Notes under the pieces: model-generated
What the model was told of the DNA's origin: nothing
Seen by the model: the letters and a program-made list of their open reading frames with translations, nothing else
Database searches by the model: none
Shown: piece after piece, positions 8,942-17,286 of the stretch
Layout: each line of letters starts with the position of its first letter
Numbering within the stretch: the stretch's first letter is position 1
Assembly: GCF_002754475.1 (NCBI RefSeq)
Contig: NZ_PEFL01000001.1
Location: forward strand, 744,001-808,000
DNA: 64,000 nucleotides
Direction: 5' to 3'
DNA from: Comamonas sp. 26
Lineage (GTDB): Bacteria > Pseudomonadota > Gammaproteobacteria > Burkholderiales > Burkholderiaceae_C
Position numbers and translations under genes: made by a program

Positions 8942-8963
8942 AGTGCGGCCCGCAGGCCGCACT
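8942..8963. terminator. hairpin, probable terminator of the molybdenum-hydroxylase/XdhC transcript
   Basis: Nine-base perfect stem AGTGCGGCC / GGCCGCACT with a CGCA loop, lying 42 bases beyond the stop of the leftward XdhC gene. On the reverse strand it is followed by ATGCTTTTT, a short T run. Confidence 0.55.
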
Positions 8964-9004
8964 TTATGTTGCGATGTATGAAAGGACTTGTTTCCTCGTG
9001 CTTG

Positions 9005-10087
9005 TCAGGGCTGTTTCGCCGCGCTTGCCGGGCTGACGATTTCTGGAATTGCGCAATGCGTGCTGGCCTCGTTCATCACGATGTCCTGTTCGTGTTTGGC
9101 CACTTCTACCGACATGGCTTGCGGCAGCGGCACTGCATTTTTCACAGCCAGAATTTCGGCCATCACGCTCACCGCAATCTCGGCCGGAGTTTTGCTGCCG
9201 ATATAAAGGCCGATGGGCCCGCGCAGCTTGGCCAGCGACTCTTCGGTCTCGCCAAAATGCTCCATCATGCGTTCGCGCCTTGCCTGGTTGTTGCGGCGCG
9301 AACCAATGGCACCCACGTAAAAGGCGGCGCTTTGCACGGCTTCGAGCAGGGCCAGATCGTCCAGCTTTGGGTCGTGCGTCAGGGCTACAATGCAGCTTCG
9401 CGCGTCGGGCTTGAAGGCGGTGACGGCATCGTCAGGCATGTCCATCACCTTGCTGACTTGCGGCACAGACCAGCTGCCTATGTATTCCTCGCGCGGGTCG
9501 CAGACGGTGACGGTGAAACCATTGAACAGCGCCATCGTGGCCAGATATTCGGCTAGCGCCCCTGCGCCAATCAGCAGCATGCGGTAGCCGGGGCCAAGGT
9601 GGTTGGTGAGCGTGTGGCCGTCAAACTCCAGCGTGCCGGGCTGCTGGGTCGGTGTCAGGGTGACGAGGCCGTTGGCGCAGTCCACGGCGCGCTGCACCAA
9701 CGAGCCGCCTTCCAGCTGCTGTACCAGATCATGCAGGCTGACCGCATCCGGATTGAATTCGAGCAGCAGCTCCAGCGTGCCGCCGCAGGGCAGGCCAAAG
9801 CGGTGGGCCTCGTCGGCGCTGACGCCGTAGCGCACCAGTTGCGGCGGACCATCCGGAATGCCTTGGTTCTGGTTCAGCGAATGGGTGTGGCGCGCAATCA
9901 AATCATCTTCAATGCAGCCGCCAGAGACCGAGCCTATGGCGCGGCCGTCTTCGCGCAGCGCCATCATGGAGCCCACGGGTCTTGGCGAAGAGCCCCAGGT
10001 GCGCACGACGGTGGCCAGCAAGGCGTGTTGACCTGCTGCGCGCCAGTCCCGCAATGCCTTGAGCACCATGACATCGATGTTGTCCAT
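9005..10087 (-). CDS. XdhC/CoxI-family molybdenum-hydroxylase accessory protein
   Basis: 360 residues. The N-terminal XdhC_CoxI domain shows LLATVVRTWGSSPRPVGSMM and SVSGGCIEDDL, with the family Cys. The C-terminal Rossmann-like domain contains LLIGAGALAEYLATMA and the GAIGSRRNNQARRERM motif. Proteins of this family bind molybdenum cofactor and insert its matured (often sulfurated or MCD) form into xanthine-dehydrogenase-like enzymes in the cytoplasm. It lies 161 bases downstream of the cytochrome c gene, beyond a strong terminator, so it may have its own promoter. It almost surely serves the hydroxylase encoded at 11574-14488. The C-terminal PASAAKQP tail is not conserved in family proteins I know. 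Confidence 0.9.
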   Translation of the reverse strand: MDNIDVMVLKALRDWRAAGQHALLATVVRTWGSSPRPVGSMMALREDGRAIGSVSGGCIEDDLIARHTHSLNQNQGIPDGPPQLVRYGVSADEAHRFGLPCGGTLELLLEFNPDAVSLHDLVQQLEGGSLVQRAVDCANGLVTLTPTQQPGTLEFDGHTLTNHLGPGYRMLLIGAGALAEYLATMALFNGFTVTVCDPREEYIGSWSVPQVSKVMDMPDDAVTAFKPDARSCIVALTHDPKLDDLALLEAVQSAAFYVGAIGSRRNNQARRERMMEHFGETEESLAKLRGPIGLYIGSKTPAEIAVSVMAEILAVKNAVPLPQAMSVEVAKHEQDIVMNEASTHCAIPEIVSPASAAKQP

Positions 10088-10187
10088 TGAATGGTTCCTT
10101 CTGTAGCCCCACCTGCTCGCATATTGGCGTTTGGCAGATGTTATTTCTATGTGTGTGAACCCTTAACGGGTCCTGAAGAGGGTGCAT

Positions 10188-10231
10188 GAAAAAGGCCTTC
10201 CCGGGCCCGCAAGCGGACGCCGGGAAGGCCT
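10188..10231 (-). terminator. rho-independent terminator after the cytochrome c gene
   Basis: A twelve-base perfect stem (AGGCCTTCCCGG with CCGGGAAGGCCT) around a 15-base loop, followed on the reverse strand by TTTTT. It starts 17 bases past the stop codon of the leftward cytochrome c gene and separates the hydroxylase genes from XdhC. Confidence 0.8.
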
Positions 10232-10248
10232 GGCTTTCAAGCAGCGGG

Positions 10249-11550
10249 TCAGTGGGTCTGCGCTGCCGTCTGCTTACGTAGCTGGCCTACCTTGGCGGGC
10301 AGGTCTTTCCATCCATCCACACCGTATTGCATGCGCATGGTGTTGAGCAGGGTGGCGATCTGCGCATCGCTTAATGCGTGGCGGAAAGCGGGCATGGTAC
10401 CCAGATCTGCATGGGCTGGGTTTTGCACGCCTTCCAGTACGGCCATGATGGCGTTGTCAGGCGAGGCGGAATGCAGGCTGGTGCTCAGTGCCAATTGCGG
10501 GCGCACGCCAAAGGTGCTGGCCGAAGGGTCAGCGCGGTGGCATGCTATGCAGGCACCTTGGTACAGGCGGTAGCCTTCAGTGTCCAGCGCCAGCCTGGGC
10601 TTGGCAGTCTTCTCTTCGATCAGCGCTTTGGCATCGCCAGGGGCGGCATCGGCGTCGCGGTAGCTCATCAGATAGGTGGCAATGGCGTCAATGTCGGCAT
10701 CGCTTTGCTGTGACAGACCGTGGGCCACGGGAGCCATGGGGCCGGCAGCCACGCTATGGCGCTCGGAGAAACCGGTCTTCATGTACTCAACCAGATCACC
10801 CTTGGTCCAGGGCAGGGGCGATGCCGACTTGGAAGTCAGAGCGGGAGCGTCCCAGCCTTCGGCGCTGCCGCCTGCAAAGTGGAATTCGCCAGTCTTCTCA
10901 GCGGCCATGCCGTTGCGTGGGGTGTGGCAGGCGCTGCAGTGGCCCAGACCTTCGACCAGATAGGCACCGCGCTTCCACTCGGGGGCTTGCTGTGCATCGT
11001 CAGCCACCACGCCGGGCTTGAGGTTGAGCCAGTTCCAGGCGGCAATGCCGCGGCGCACGTTGTAGGGGAAATTCAGCGCGGTCTTGGGCGCTTCATTCGA
11101 TACAGCGGGCTCGCTCATCAGGAAGGCGTACAGATCCTTCATGTCTTCATCAGTCACGCGGCTGAAGGCGGTGTAGGGGAAGGCGGGATAGAGGTACTGG
11201 CCTTCGCGGTCCACGCCGTGGCGCATGGCGCGCTCAAAGGCTTCATAGGTCCAGCTGCCAATGCCGGTCTGCATGTCTGGCGTGATGTTGCTGGTGTAGA
11301 TGGTGCCGAAGGGGCTGGGCATGGCCAGACCGCCGGCATTGGTCTTGCCATTGGCTGCGGTATGGCAGACGGCGCAGTCACCCATGGCGGCCAGCAGCTT
11401 GCCCTTGGCGATTTGCTGAGGAGTGAAGTCAGCGGATGGAATGCTGGCTTGCGTGGCAATCTCGCCCTGATGGGTGAGTGCCAGACCGGCGACTGCCAGC
11501 ACGGCAACCAGTGCCGCACCGCCAATCAGGATTTTTTTGAACGTTCGCAT
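10249..11550 (-). CDS. tri-haem membrane-anchored cytochrome c (electron acceptor subunit)
   Basis: 433 residues with three CXXCH haem sites: CAVCH (59-63), CSACH (205-209) and CIACH (334-338). The N-terminus MRTFKKILIGGAALVAVLAVAGLAL is a signal or membrane anchor. This is the layout of the cytochrome subunits of alcohol, aldehyde and nicotinate dehydrogenases, which pass electrons from the hydroxylase to the quinone pool or an oxidase on the periplasmic side. The start is set at 11550; the frame opens earlier with GTG, but that part overlaps the upstream stop region. It follows the molybdopterin subunit by 23 bases and ends in a strong terminator. No other role fits the neighbourhood as well. 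Confidence 0.92.
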   Translation of the reverse strand: MRTFKKILIGGAALVAVLAVAGLALTHQGEIATQASIPSADFTPQQIAKGKLLAAMGDCAVCHTAANGKTNAGGLAMPSPFGTIYTSNITPDMQTGIGSWTYEAFERAMRHGVDREGQYLYPAFPYTAFSRVTDEDMKDLYAFLMSEPAVSNEAPKTALNFPYNVRRGIAAWNWLNLKPGVVADDAQQAPEWKRGAYLVEGLGHCSACHTPRNGMAAEKTGEFHFAGGSAEGWDAPALTSKSASPLPWTKGDLVEYMKTGFSERHSVAAGPMAPVAHGLSQQSDADIDAIATYLMSYRDADAAPGDAKALIEEKTAKPRLALDTEGYRLYQGACIACHRADPSASTFGVRPQLALSTSLHSASPDNAIMAVLEGVQNPAHADLGTMPAFRHALSDAQIATLLNTMRMQYGVDGWKDLPAKVGQLRKQTAAQTH

Positions 11551-11573
11551 GTGTGTGCTCTTTATCTGTGGGG

Positions 11574-13877
11574 TCACTTGGACGAAGCGGTGCCGGTGTC
11601 GGCTTTGGCTGCCTTGAGTGCGGCCAGCACGCGGCTGGGCGTGAAGGGCACTTCAAACAGGCGCACGCCAGTGGCGTCAAAGAAGGCATTGGCAACGGCA
11701 GCAGCGCTGGGCACGGAGGCCGATTCGCCAGCGCCCATGGGTGCTTCGTTGGGGCGCTCGACCAGCAAAGAGTCGATCTCTGGCAGCTCGTCAAAGCGCA
11801 GGATGGGGTAGCCACCCCATTCCAGCGAGGTCACACCGCTCTTGTCGAAAGTGACAAATTCCTTGAGCACACGGCTAGTAGACTGCACCACATTGCCGTG
11901 CACCTGGTGGCGCACGCCTGCGGGGTTGACCATGGCGCCGGTATCTTGTGCGACAAAGACCTTGTCCACCTTGATTTCACCGGTTTCGCGGTCCACGGTT
12001 ACATCGACGGCCCAGGTCGCCCAGGCTGCACCGTAGCCTGGGAACTTGCTGTGGATGTAGCGCGCATAGGCAAAACCGCGACCCTTGACCAGGCGTTGGT
12101 CTGCAGGTGCAGGGTTGCGATGGGCTGGGCCGTCCTGCCAGTTGCATTGCTTCTTGGCTTCAGCAATCAGCGCCACGGCGCGCGGGTCCTTGAGGTAGCG
12201 CAGGCGGTACTCGATAGGGTCGGCCTTGGCCAGATAGGCGCACTCATCAATCCAGGATTCATGCGCAAACACATTGGGCAGGGCGGAAACGCCGCGCATC
12301 CAGGAGGCACGCACGATGGGCACGGCATCCTGCGAAATCATGCGCATCTTGGGATATTCGTACTGCGGAATCGCCGTGCGGTCACCCATTTGCTGCGCAT
12401 CAATCTTGGCCGAGACTTTGCCCGTGAGGATCAGAGCCAGTGCGGAGGCATTGTTGGATGGGTAGCAAGTACGCAGCTCGTAGGCCGTCACATTGTGCTG
12501 CTCATCCATGCCGCCGCGCACGCGGATCAGCTGGCCGGTGCCCTTGGGCTCCCAGCCGGACTCCTGCTCGCGCATCAATTGCACGCGCACGGGCTTGCCG
12601 CCAACAGCCGCAGACATCAGGACGGCATCAGAGCAGACGTCATCGGCGCAATTGCGGCCATAGCAACCAGAGGCCTCCAGGCGCGTCACGTTGACGTTGT
12701 CGGCATTCACGTCCATGAGCTTGGAGATGTCCTTGCACACGTCGTGAGGGTTTTGGGATCCGGTCCAGACCTGAATCTGAGCATCGCCGACTTCAGCAAT
12801 CGCGCAGGATGGGCCGATGGAGCCATGGGCGTGATAGGGCCAGACGTAGTCGCGTGTCAGCTGAATCTTGGCTTGCTCTACCGCTTGCAGAGCGCCTTCA
12901 TCTTCTTGCAGCACACGATCTGTCTTGGTGTGATCGACCAGGGTTTGGTGCAGTCCGTTCAGGGACAGGTCAGGCAGACCCGCCCATTCCTTCCAGGTGA
13001 CCTTGAGCTGGCGCATGGCCGCAATGGCCTGCTCTTCACGCTCAGCGACCACGCCAACGAAGTCGCCCTTGACGACGACCTTGACGATGCCTGGCAGGTG
13101 GGCGATGGACTTTTCATCGACCGACACCAGGCTGGAACCCAAAGGTGCCGTAGCGTCAGCGCCGGTGTAGGGCGGGCGAATCACACGGCCATGCAGCATG
13201 CCTGGCACGCGCAGGTCGTGGATATAGGTCAGGGCACCCAGCACCTTGTTGGGAATGTCCACGCGCTGAATGCTCTTGCCGATGTACTCAAAGCCCGATT
13301 TGCGCAGCTCGATCTTTTCGTCCACTTCGATCTGCAGGTCCAGACCTTGGACCAGTTCGCCATAGCCAAAGCGCTTGCCGCCTGCAATGACCGCGCCCTT
13401 TTGTGTGGTGATACGCTCGGCGGGAACGCCGGATTTTTCGCTGGCCAGCTTGATCAGCAGCTGACGCACCTGCGCTGCGGCGTGGCGCATGGGCAGGGAT
13501 GAAACCTGAATGGTGTTACTGGCAATCGTGGGTCCGAGATCGGGCGTGCGGGCGGTATGACCGAGCACCATGGTCACGGCAGAAAAGTCCACATACAGCT
13601 CGTCAGCCACCAGTTGACCCAGCGCGGTGCGGATGCCGGTGCCCAGATCCACGTGACCGTTGTAGGCGGTGACGGAGCCATCAGCGCCAATGGCGATGAA
13701 ACTGTCCACCATCTTGGCCGAAGGAATCGCAAAAGCGCCCTTGGCGGCGGCTTCGGGGGCGGTCTGGGCCATCAGCAAATGGCTGCCCGCGACGGATCCG
13801 ACCATGAGCATGCCGCCGGCCTTGAGCAGCTGGCGACGGGTAAGCTGGGCTTGATTGTCTTTGGTGAAGAATTTCAT
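11574..13877 (-). CDS. xanthine-dehydrogenase-family molybdopterin subunit (nicotinate/isoquinoline dehydrogenase type)
   Basis: 767 residues. A Tat signal (LTRRQLLKAGGMLMVGSVAGS) begins the protein, as in IorB-type periplasmic molybdenum hydroxylases. Molybdopterin-binding motifs include GHVDLGTGIRTALGQL, GSIGPSCAIAEV, LEASGCYGRNCADDV and the C-terminal MGAGESASVPSAAAVANA, whose Glu is the catalytic base of the family. These enzymes hydroxylate an N-heteroaromatic ring or oxidise an aldehyde, using water as the oxygen source. It lies 2 bases after the 2Fe-2S subunit gene and 23 before the cytochrome c gene. The 2Fe-2S partner has no visible Tat signal and may be exported as a complex with this one. 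Substrate inferred at best: nicotinate or a related N-heterocycle, or an aldehyde. Confidence 0.92.
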   Translation of the reverse strand: MKFFTKDNQAQLTRRQLLKAGGMLMVGSVAGSHLLMAQTAPEAAAKGAFAIPSAKMVDSFIAIGADGSVTAYNGHVDLGTGIRTALGQLVADELYVDFSAVTMVLGHTARTPDLGPTIASNTIQVSSLPMRHAAAQVRQLLIKLASEKSGVPAERITTQKGAVIAGGKRFGYGELVQGLDLQIEVDEKIELRKSGFEYIGKSIQRVDIPNKVLGALTYIHDLRVPGMLHGRVIRPPYTGADATAPLGSSLVSVDEKSIAHLPGIVKVVVKGDFVGVVAEREEQAIAAMRQLKVTWKEWAGLPDLSLNGLHQTLVDHTKTDRVLQEDEGALQAVEQAKIQLTRDYVWPYHAHGSIGPSCAIAEVGDAQIQVWTGSQNPHDVCKDISKLMDVNADNVNVTRLEASGCYGRNCADDVCSDAVLMSAAVGGKPVRVQLMREQESGWEPKGTGQLIRVRGGMDEQHNVTAYELRTCYPSNNASALALILTGKVSAKIDAQQMGDRTAIPQYEYPKMRMISQDAVPIVRASWMRGVSALPNVFAHESWIDECAYLAKADPIEYRLRYLKDPRAVALIAEAKKQCNWQDGPAHRNPAPADQRLVKGRGFAYARYIHSKFPGYGAAWATWAVDVTVDRETGEIKVDKVFVAQDTGAMVNPAGVRHQVHGNVVQSTSRVLKEFVTFDKSGVTSLEWGGYPILRFDELPEIDSLLVERPNEAPMGAGESASVPSAAAVANAFFDATGVRLFEVPFTPSRVLAALKAAKADTGTASSK

Positions 13878-13879
13878 GA

Positions 13880-14488
13880 TCAGGCAGCCTTTGCTGGTGT
13901 GGATGCGCCGGCGGCGGGAATGGCAGGGCTATGACCCTGGGCAATCAATTCGCGGGCACGTGCGGCGGCCTGCATGATTTCCACATGGGTGCCGCAGCGG
14001 CACAGATGCCCAGACAGGGCGTGCTTGATCTCATCGTCCGTGGCCTTGGGCTGCTGGTTGAACAAGGCCACCAGTGCCATGACCATGCCGTTGGTGCAGT
14101 AGCCGCACTGTGCTGCTTGAGCATCGACGAAAGCCTGCTGGACCACATGCAGGGTGTAGGTGCGCGATGCGGCGGGCGCATCGTTTTTGGCAGCGCTGAC
14201 ATCCAGCACGGCGCGGTCTTGCAACGCCTTGGCGCTGGCGGCCTTGCTGGCATCCGGCGACAGGCCTTCAAGCGTTGTGACCTTCTTGCCGGCGACTGCA
14301 TTCAAGGGCACCGAGCAGGAGCGCGCCACCTTGCCGTCGATCAACACGGCGCAGGCACCGCATTCGCCCAGGCCGCAACCAAATTTAGGACCGTTGAGCT
14401 GCATGTCATTGCGCAGCACGTACAGAAGAGGAGTGTCGGCAGTGGCGCTTTGCGCATCCACTTCCTGGCCGTTTAGTGTGAATTTCAT
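13880..14488 (-). CDS. 2Fe-2S subunit of molybdenum hydroxylase
   Basis: 202 residues. The plant-type 2Fe-2S cluster ligands are Cys38, Cys43, Cys46 and Cys58 (GCGLGECGACAV...RSC), and the second cluster lies in QCGYCTNGM and LCRCGTHVEIM. The closest family I recognise is NicA/IorA-type small subunits. Compared with these there are roughly 40 extra residues between TTLEGL and VVQQAFVDAQAAQC, rich in Ala and Asp/Lys. The Ala/Pro-rich tail (AIPAAGASTPAKAA) is also extra. It transfers electrons from the molybdenum site to the cytochrome subunit. It is the first gene of the leftward operon, with a palindromic operator candidate about 50 bases upstream. Confidence 0.93.
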   Translation of the reverse strand: MKFTLNGQEVDAQSATADTPLLYVLRNDMQLNGPKFGCGLGECGACAVLIDGKVARSCSVPLNAVAGKKVTTLEGLSPDASKAASAKALQDRAVLDVSAAKNDAPAASRTYTLHVVQQAFVDAQAAQCGYCTNGMVMALVALFNQQPKATDDEIKHALSGHLCRCGTHVEIMQAAARARELIAQGHSPAIPAAGASTPAKAA

Positions 14489-14535
14489 GACGTCAACTGA
14501 TCGTAGGTTTCAAGAATCTGTGTCTTATATATGTG

Positions 14536-14553
14536 TAGTCAATTATATGACTA
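14536..14553. promoter_or_regulatory. palindromic operator overlapping a TATAAT box
   Basis: Perfect dyad TAGTCA ATTATA TGACTA. Read on the reverse strand the centre contains TATAAT, a perfect -10 hexamer, 48 bases upstream of the 2Fe-2S subunit start. A repressor, for example of the GntR type, binding here would block transcription of the hydroxylase operon. No regulator gene is adjacent. Confidence 0.5.
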
Positions 14554-14946
14554 TACAAAAATAGACTGGGTTGGCTTGATCTAAAGCAGAGTCGGCTGAT
14601 CTGGTGTGTTCCATCCAGGTGCGTATTTTTTCTGACAGTGAGCAGATGCTCTTTTAGAGCGGTTACCTACAGTGAAAGCCTGTCCCCCAGGCTTTGGCGG
14701 TGACGCAGGTCAGCTCTGATGGATATGTAAACCTGTCGGTGGGTACCGCTCAGCCTGTTGCTGCAACCGTTGCGGTGCGCAAAGGCTCTATGGGTGGCTG
14801 ATGCCCGCGCAGATTGCTCTTGGTATTGAGTTGGCTGGCGAATGCGAGTCCAATTTGATGACGTTGCGAGTCGAAGATATCCACGGTTGCTTGAGAAGGT
14901 TTCACCACCCGCAGACATGTCTCTGCCTTTTTTCAGGAGTGCTCTT
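14554..14946. other. non-coding gap between hydroxylase operon and VOC gene
   Basis: No convincing coding sequence. A hairpin with an 8-base stem (AAAGCCTG / CAGGCTTT, 14675-14695) has no T run. An AGGAG sequence near 14934 is the ribosome site of the VOC gene. Confidence 0.5.
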
Positions 14947-15426
14947 ATGGTCAGCAAAAATGTGATTTGCCTCTGGTATGAAAGCGAGGCTCTGGAAGCC
15001 GCAAAGTTCTACTCCCAGACTTTTCCTGATAGTTCAGTGGGGGCTGTCAGCCATGCACCGGGTGACTATCCTGCAGGCAAGCAAGGCAATGTACTGACCG
15101 TCGAATTCCGCGTAATGGGCATTCCATGTCTGGGCTTGAACGGAGGGCCAGCCTTCAAGCACAGCGAGGCATTCTCATTTCAGGTGGCGACGGACAGCCA
15201 GGAAGAAACGGATCGGCTCTGGAACGCCATTGTTGGCAACGGCGGGCAGGAAAGCCAATGCGGCTGGTGCAAAGACAAGTGGGGGCTGTCATGGCAAATC
15301 ACGCCGCGCGTGCTGACGACAGCCATCAGCGATCCTGATCGCGCAGCGGCCAAGCGTGCTTTTGACGCCATGATGGGCATGAGAAAAATCGATATTGCCG
15401 CAATCGAAGCCGCATGGCGTGGGTGA
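14947..15426 (+). CDS. VOC-family protein (PhnB / 3-demethylubiquinone methyltransferase-like glyoxalase fold)
   Basis: 159 residues: one VOC domain pair in the PhnB-like style. It begins VICLWYESEALEAAKFYSQTFPDSSV and contains GNVLTVEFRVMGIPCLGLNGGPAFKHSEAFSFQV, CGWCKDKWGLSWQITPRVL and a C-terminal AMMGMRKIDIAAIEAAW. This group is often annotated as 3-demethylubiquinone-9 3-methyltransferase, but its members are small metal-binding proteins of mostly unknown function. An AGGAG at 14934 precedes the ATG at 14947, which decides the start against a longer frame. It stands alone, so no pathway can be inferred. Confidence 0.9.
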   Translation: MVSKNVICLWYESEALEAAKFYSQTFPDSSVGAVSHAPGDYPAGKQGNVLTVEFRVMGIPCLGLNGGPAFKHSEAFSFQVATDSQEETDRLWNAIVGNGGQESQCGWCKDKWGLSWQITPRVLTTAISDPDRAAAKRAFDAMMGMRKIDIAAIEAAWRG

Positions 15427-15688
15427 TTTAGCCTGCAGGCGTTTGACAAGACAGTGGGCCGCAGCAGGGCGTACAACCCTTGTGGCGCACTTTGCCAAGC
15501 TCTGAACGCGATAGGGTAAATGGTCTCAGAACAGCTGATCTACATTGAATTTGCTTTCAATTTCGACGCTCCGGTGCCTGCTGGCTGGCGTAGCTCATGT
15601 CTGTATGAATGTCTGGTGGCATTGCAGATGAGAGGCATGCTCAGGTTTTGCTGTCGGTCGAAATCCGCATTCAAATTGGAGACTAGCA

Positions 15689-16747
15689 ATGAACTTTCTC
15701 GACGGCCATCTGTTCCCCGAAAACCAGCAGCCCCTGATCATTACCGCAGCGCCTTACGCGCCGGGCTGGTTGCCTTCGGATTTTCCTGAAGACATTCCAG
15801 TCACCATGGACGCGCAAATCCAGAAGGCGGTGGATTGCTACAACGCCGGTGCCACCGTGCTGCACCTGCATGTGCGTGAGTTGGATGGCAAGGGCAGCAA
15901 GCGCTTGTCCAAGTTCAACGAACTGGTGGCTGGCGTGCGCAAAGCCGTGCCCGAGATGATTATTCAAGTCGGTGGCTCCATCAGTTTCGCCCCCGAAGAC
16001 GAAGGCCAGGCCGCCAAGTGGCTGAGCGACGATACCCGCCACATGCTGGCGGATCTGGACCCTGTGCCCGATCAGGTGACCGTGACGGTCAACACCTCGC
16101 AAATGAACGTAACCGATCAGGCGGAAGACGCTGACTTTGCGGGTACCTCGCGACAGAACCCCGCGCTGTTCAATGCCTACAAGGAGATGACCGTGCCCGC
16201 CCAGCCCGGCTGGGTGGAAGAGCATGTGCGTCGCTTGACTAAGGCCGGCATTCAGAGCGCCTTCCAGTGCTACAACCTGAACAGCTTTGAATCGGTGGAG
16301 CGTTTGATGCGCCGAGGCTTTTACATGGGCCCGCTGGTCATGAACTGGGTGGCCATTGCCGGTGGCATGGATACGCCCAGCCTGTATAGCCTGGCCAATT
16401 TTGTGCGCTCCGTACCCGATGGCGCGGTGCTGACGGTGGAAAGCAATGTGCGCAATGTGCTGCCCGTCAACATGTGGGGCATTGCCGCTGGTCTGCATGT
16501 GCGCTGCGGCACCGAAGACTGCCTGTGGAACCAGACTCGCACCGAAAAGGCCAGCACCGTTTCGCAAATCGAGCAGCTGGTGCGCATCTCGCGCGAATTT
16601 GGTCGTCCCATTGCCACGGCCAAGGAAGCCCGCGAGATCAGCAAGATCGGTGTGTTCTACGACACGGTGGAAGAGAGCTTGGCCGCCAACGGCTTTGCAC
16701 CTAACCGCAACGGCGGCAATCAAGGTTTCTTGCGCAAGACAGCCTGA
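15689..16747 (+). CDS. BKACE (DUF849) beta-keto acid cleavage enzyme
   Basis: 352 residues. BKACE enzymes condense a beta-keto acid with acetyl-CoA and release acetoacetate and a new acyl-CoA, using a zinc ion. Visible: LIITAAPYAPGW near the N-terminus, the zinc-binding HLHVRE (His-x-His-x-x-Glu) near residue 53, IIQVGGS, and late GPLVMNWVAIAGG and VESNVRNVLPVNMWG. Most family members are about 270-310 residues; this one is longer. GGAG lies 8 bases before the ATG at 15689. It is flanked by a terminator at 16819 and stands alone, so the keto acid it uses is unknown. Carnitine (dehydrocarnitine) is the best-known substrate of the family but is not specifically supported here. Confidence 0.88.
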   Translation: MNFLDGHLFPENQQPLIITAAPYAPGWLPSDFPEDIPVTMDAQIQKAVDCYNAGATVLHLHVRELDGKGSKRLSKFNELVAGVRKAVPEMIIQVGGSISFAPEDEGQAAKWLSDDTRHMLADLDPVPDQVTVTVNTSQMNVTDQAEDADFAGTSRQNPALFNAYKEMTVPAQPGWVEEHVRRLTKAGIQSAFQCYNLNSFESVERLMRRGFYMGPLVMNWVAIAGGMDTPSLYSLANFVRSVPDGAVLTVESNVRNVLPVNMWGIAAGLHVRCGTEDCLWNQTRTEKASTVSQIEQLVRISREFGRPIATAKEAREISKIGVFYDTVEESLAANGFAPNRNGGNQGFLRKTA

Positions 16748-16818
16748 TGACAAGCCGGGCGCAATGCAGCGATATATTGCGTGAGCATGGCGTCTGCTGA
16801 ACTGACATTGGCAATAAA

Positions 16819-16846
16819 AAGGTCTCCTTAGCGAGACCTTTTTTTA
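16819..16846 (+). terminator. rho-independent terminator of the BKACE gene
   Basis: Stem AAGGTCTC / GAGACCTT with loop CTTAGC, followed by seven further T, 72 bases past the BKACE stop codon. Confidence 0.85.
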
Positions 16847-17286
16847 TGGGGAGTTACAAGCATGCAAGCGGCTGATTTGCATCATGGGGCTCTTTCTAGC
16901 GAGTCTTCCGCTGACTCATGTAATGCATGGATATTCGCGCGTTGCTTGTGCTTCCGCTGGTCATAGCGGCAAAGTGCGAATGGACTATCGCAGCTTCAGC
17001 CGTATTCACGTACTTCACCTATTTCGTTTTGAGCTTTGCCGTGATGCTCGTCCTGATACGAAAAAAATGAAGAGCGAGGCCCAGCCTTTAATCCTGGACT
17101 TACCAAGCAGATTTCCGCTGTACAAAAAACAATAGCTGCAAGCGCTTTTTTATAAAGCACTTGCAGCTATTTTTATGGTGATTTTTAGACGATGTATGCG
17201 CTAGCAGCTATGGTTTTAGCGATCAATCAAGCTGTGCTGAAACCGCTGCACGGGAGTCCATCAAGGAGCCCTACAGCATTTGATTT
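16847..17286. other. non-coding gap between BKACE and TauD genes
   Basis: Only short frames without family similarity are present. The segment contains the hairpin repeat at 17131, which also lies behind the leftward dioxygenase gene and may help end its transcript. Confidence 0.5.
17131..17174. repeat. hairpin repeat AATAGCTGCAAGCGCT...
   Basis: Two arms, ATAGCTGCAAGCGCT and AGCACTTGCAGCTAT, form a 15-base stem with one G-T change, followed by TTTTT. It shares AGCTGC and AGCGCT cores with the intergenic repeats near 7747, 22941, 29220 and 42075. Confidence 0.6.
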
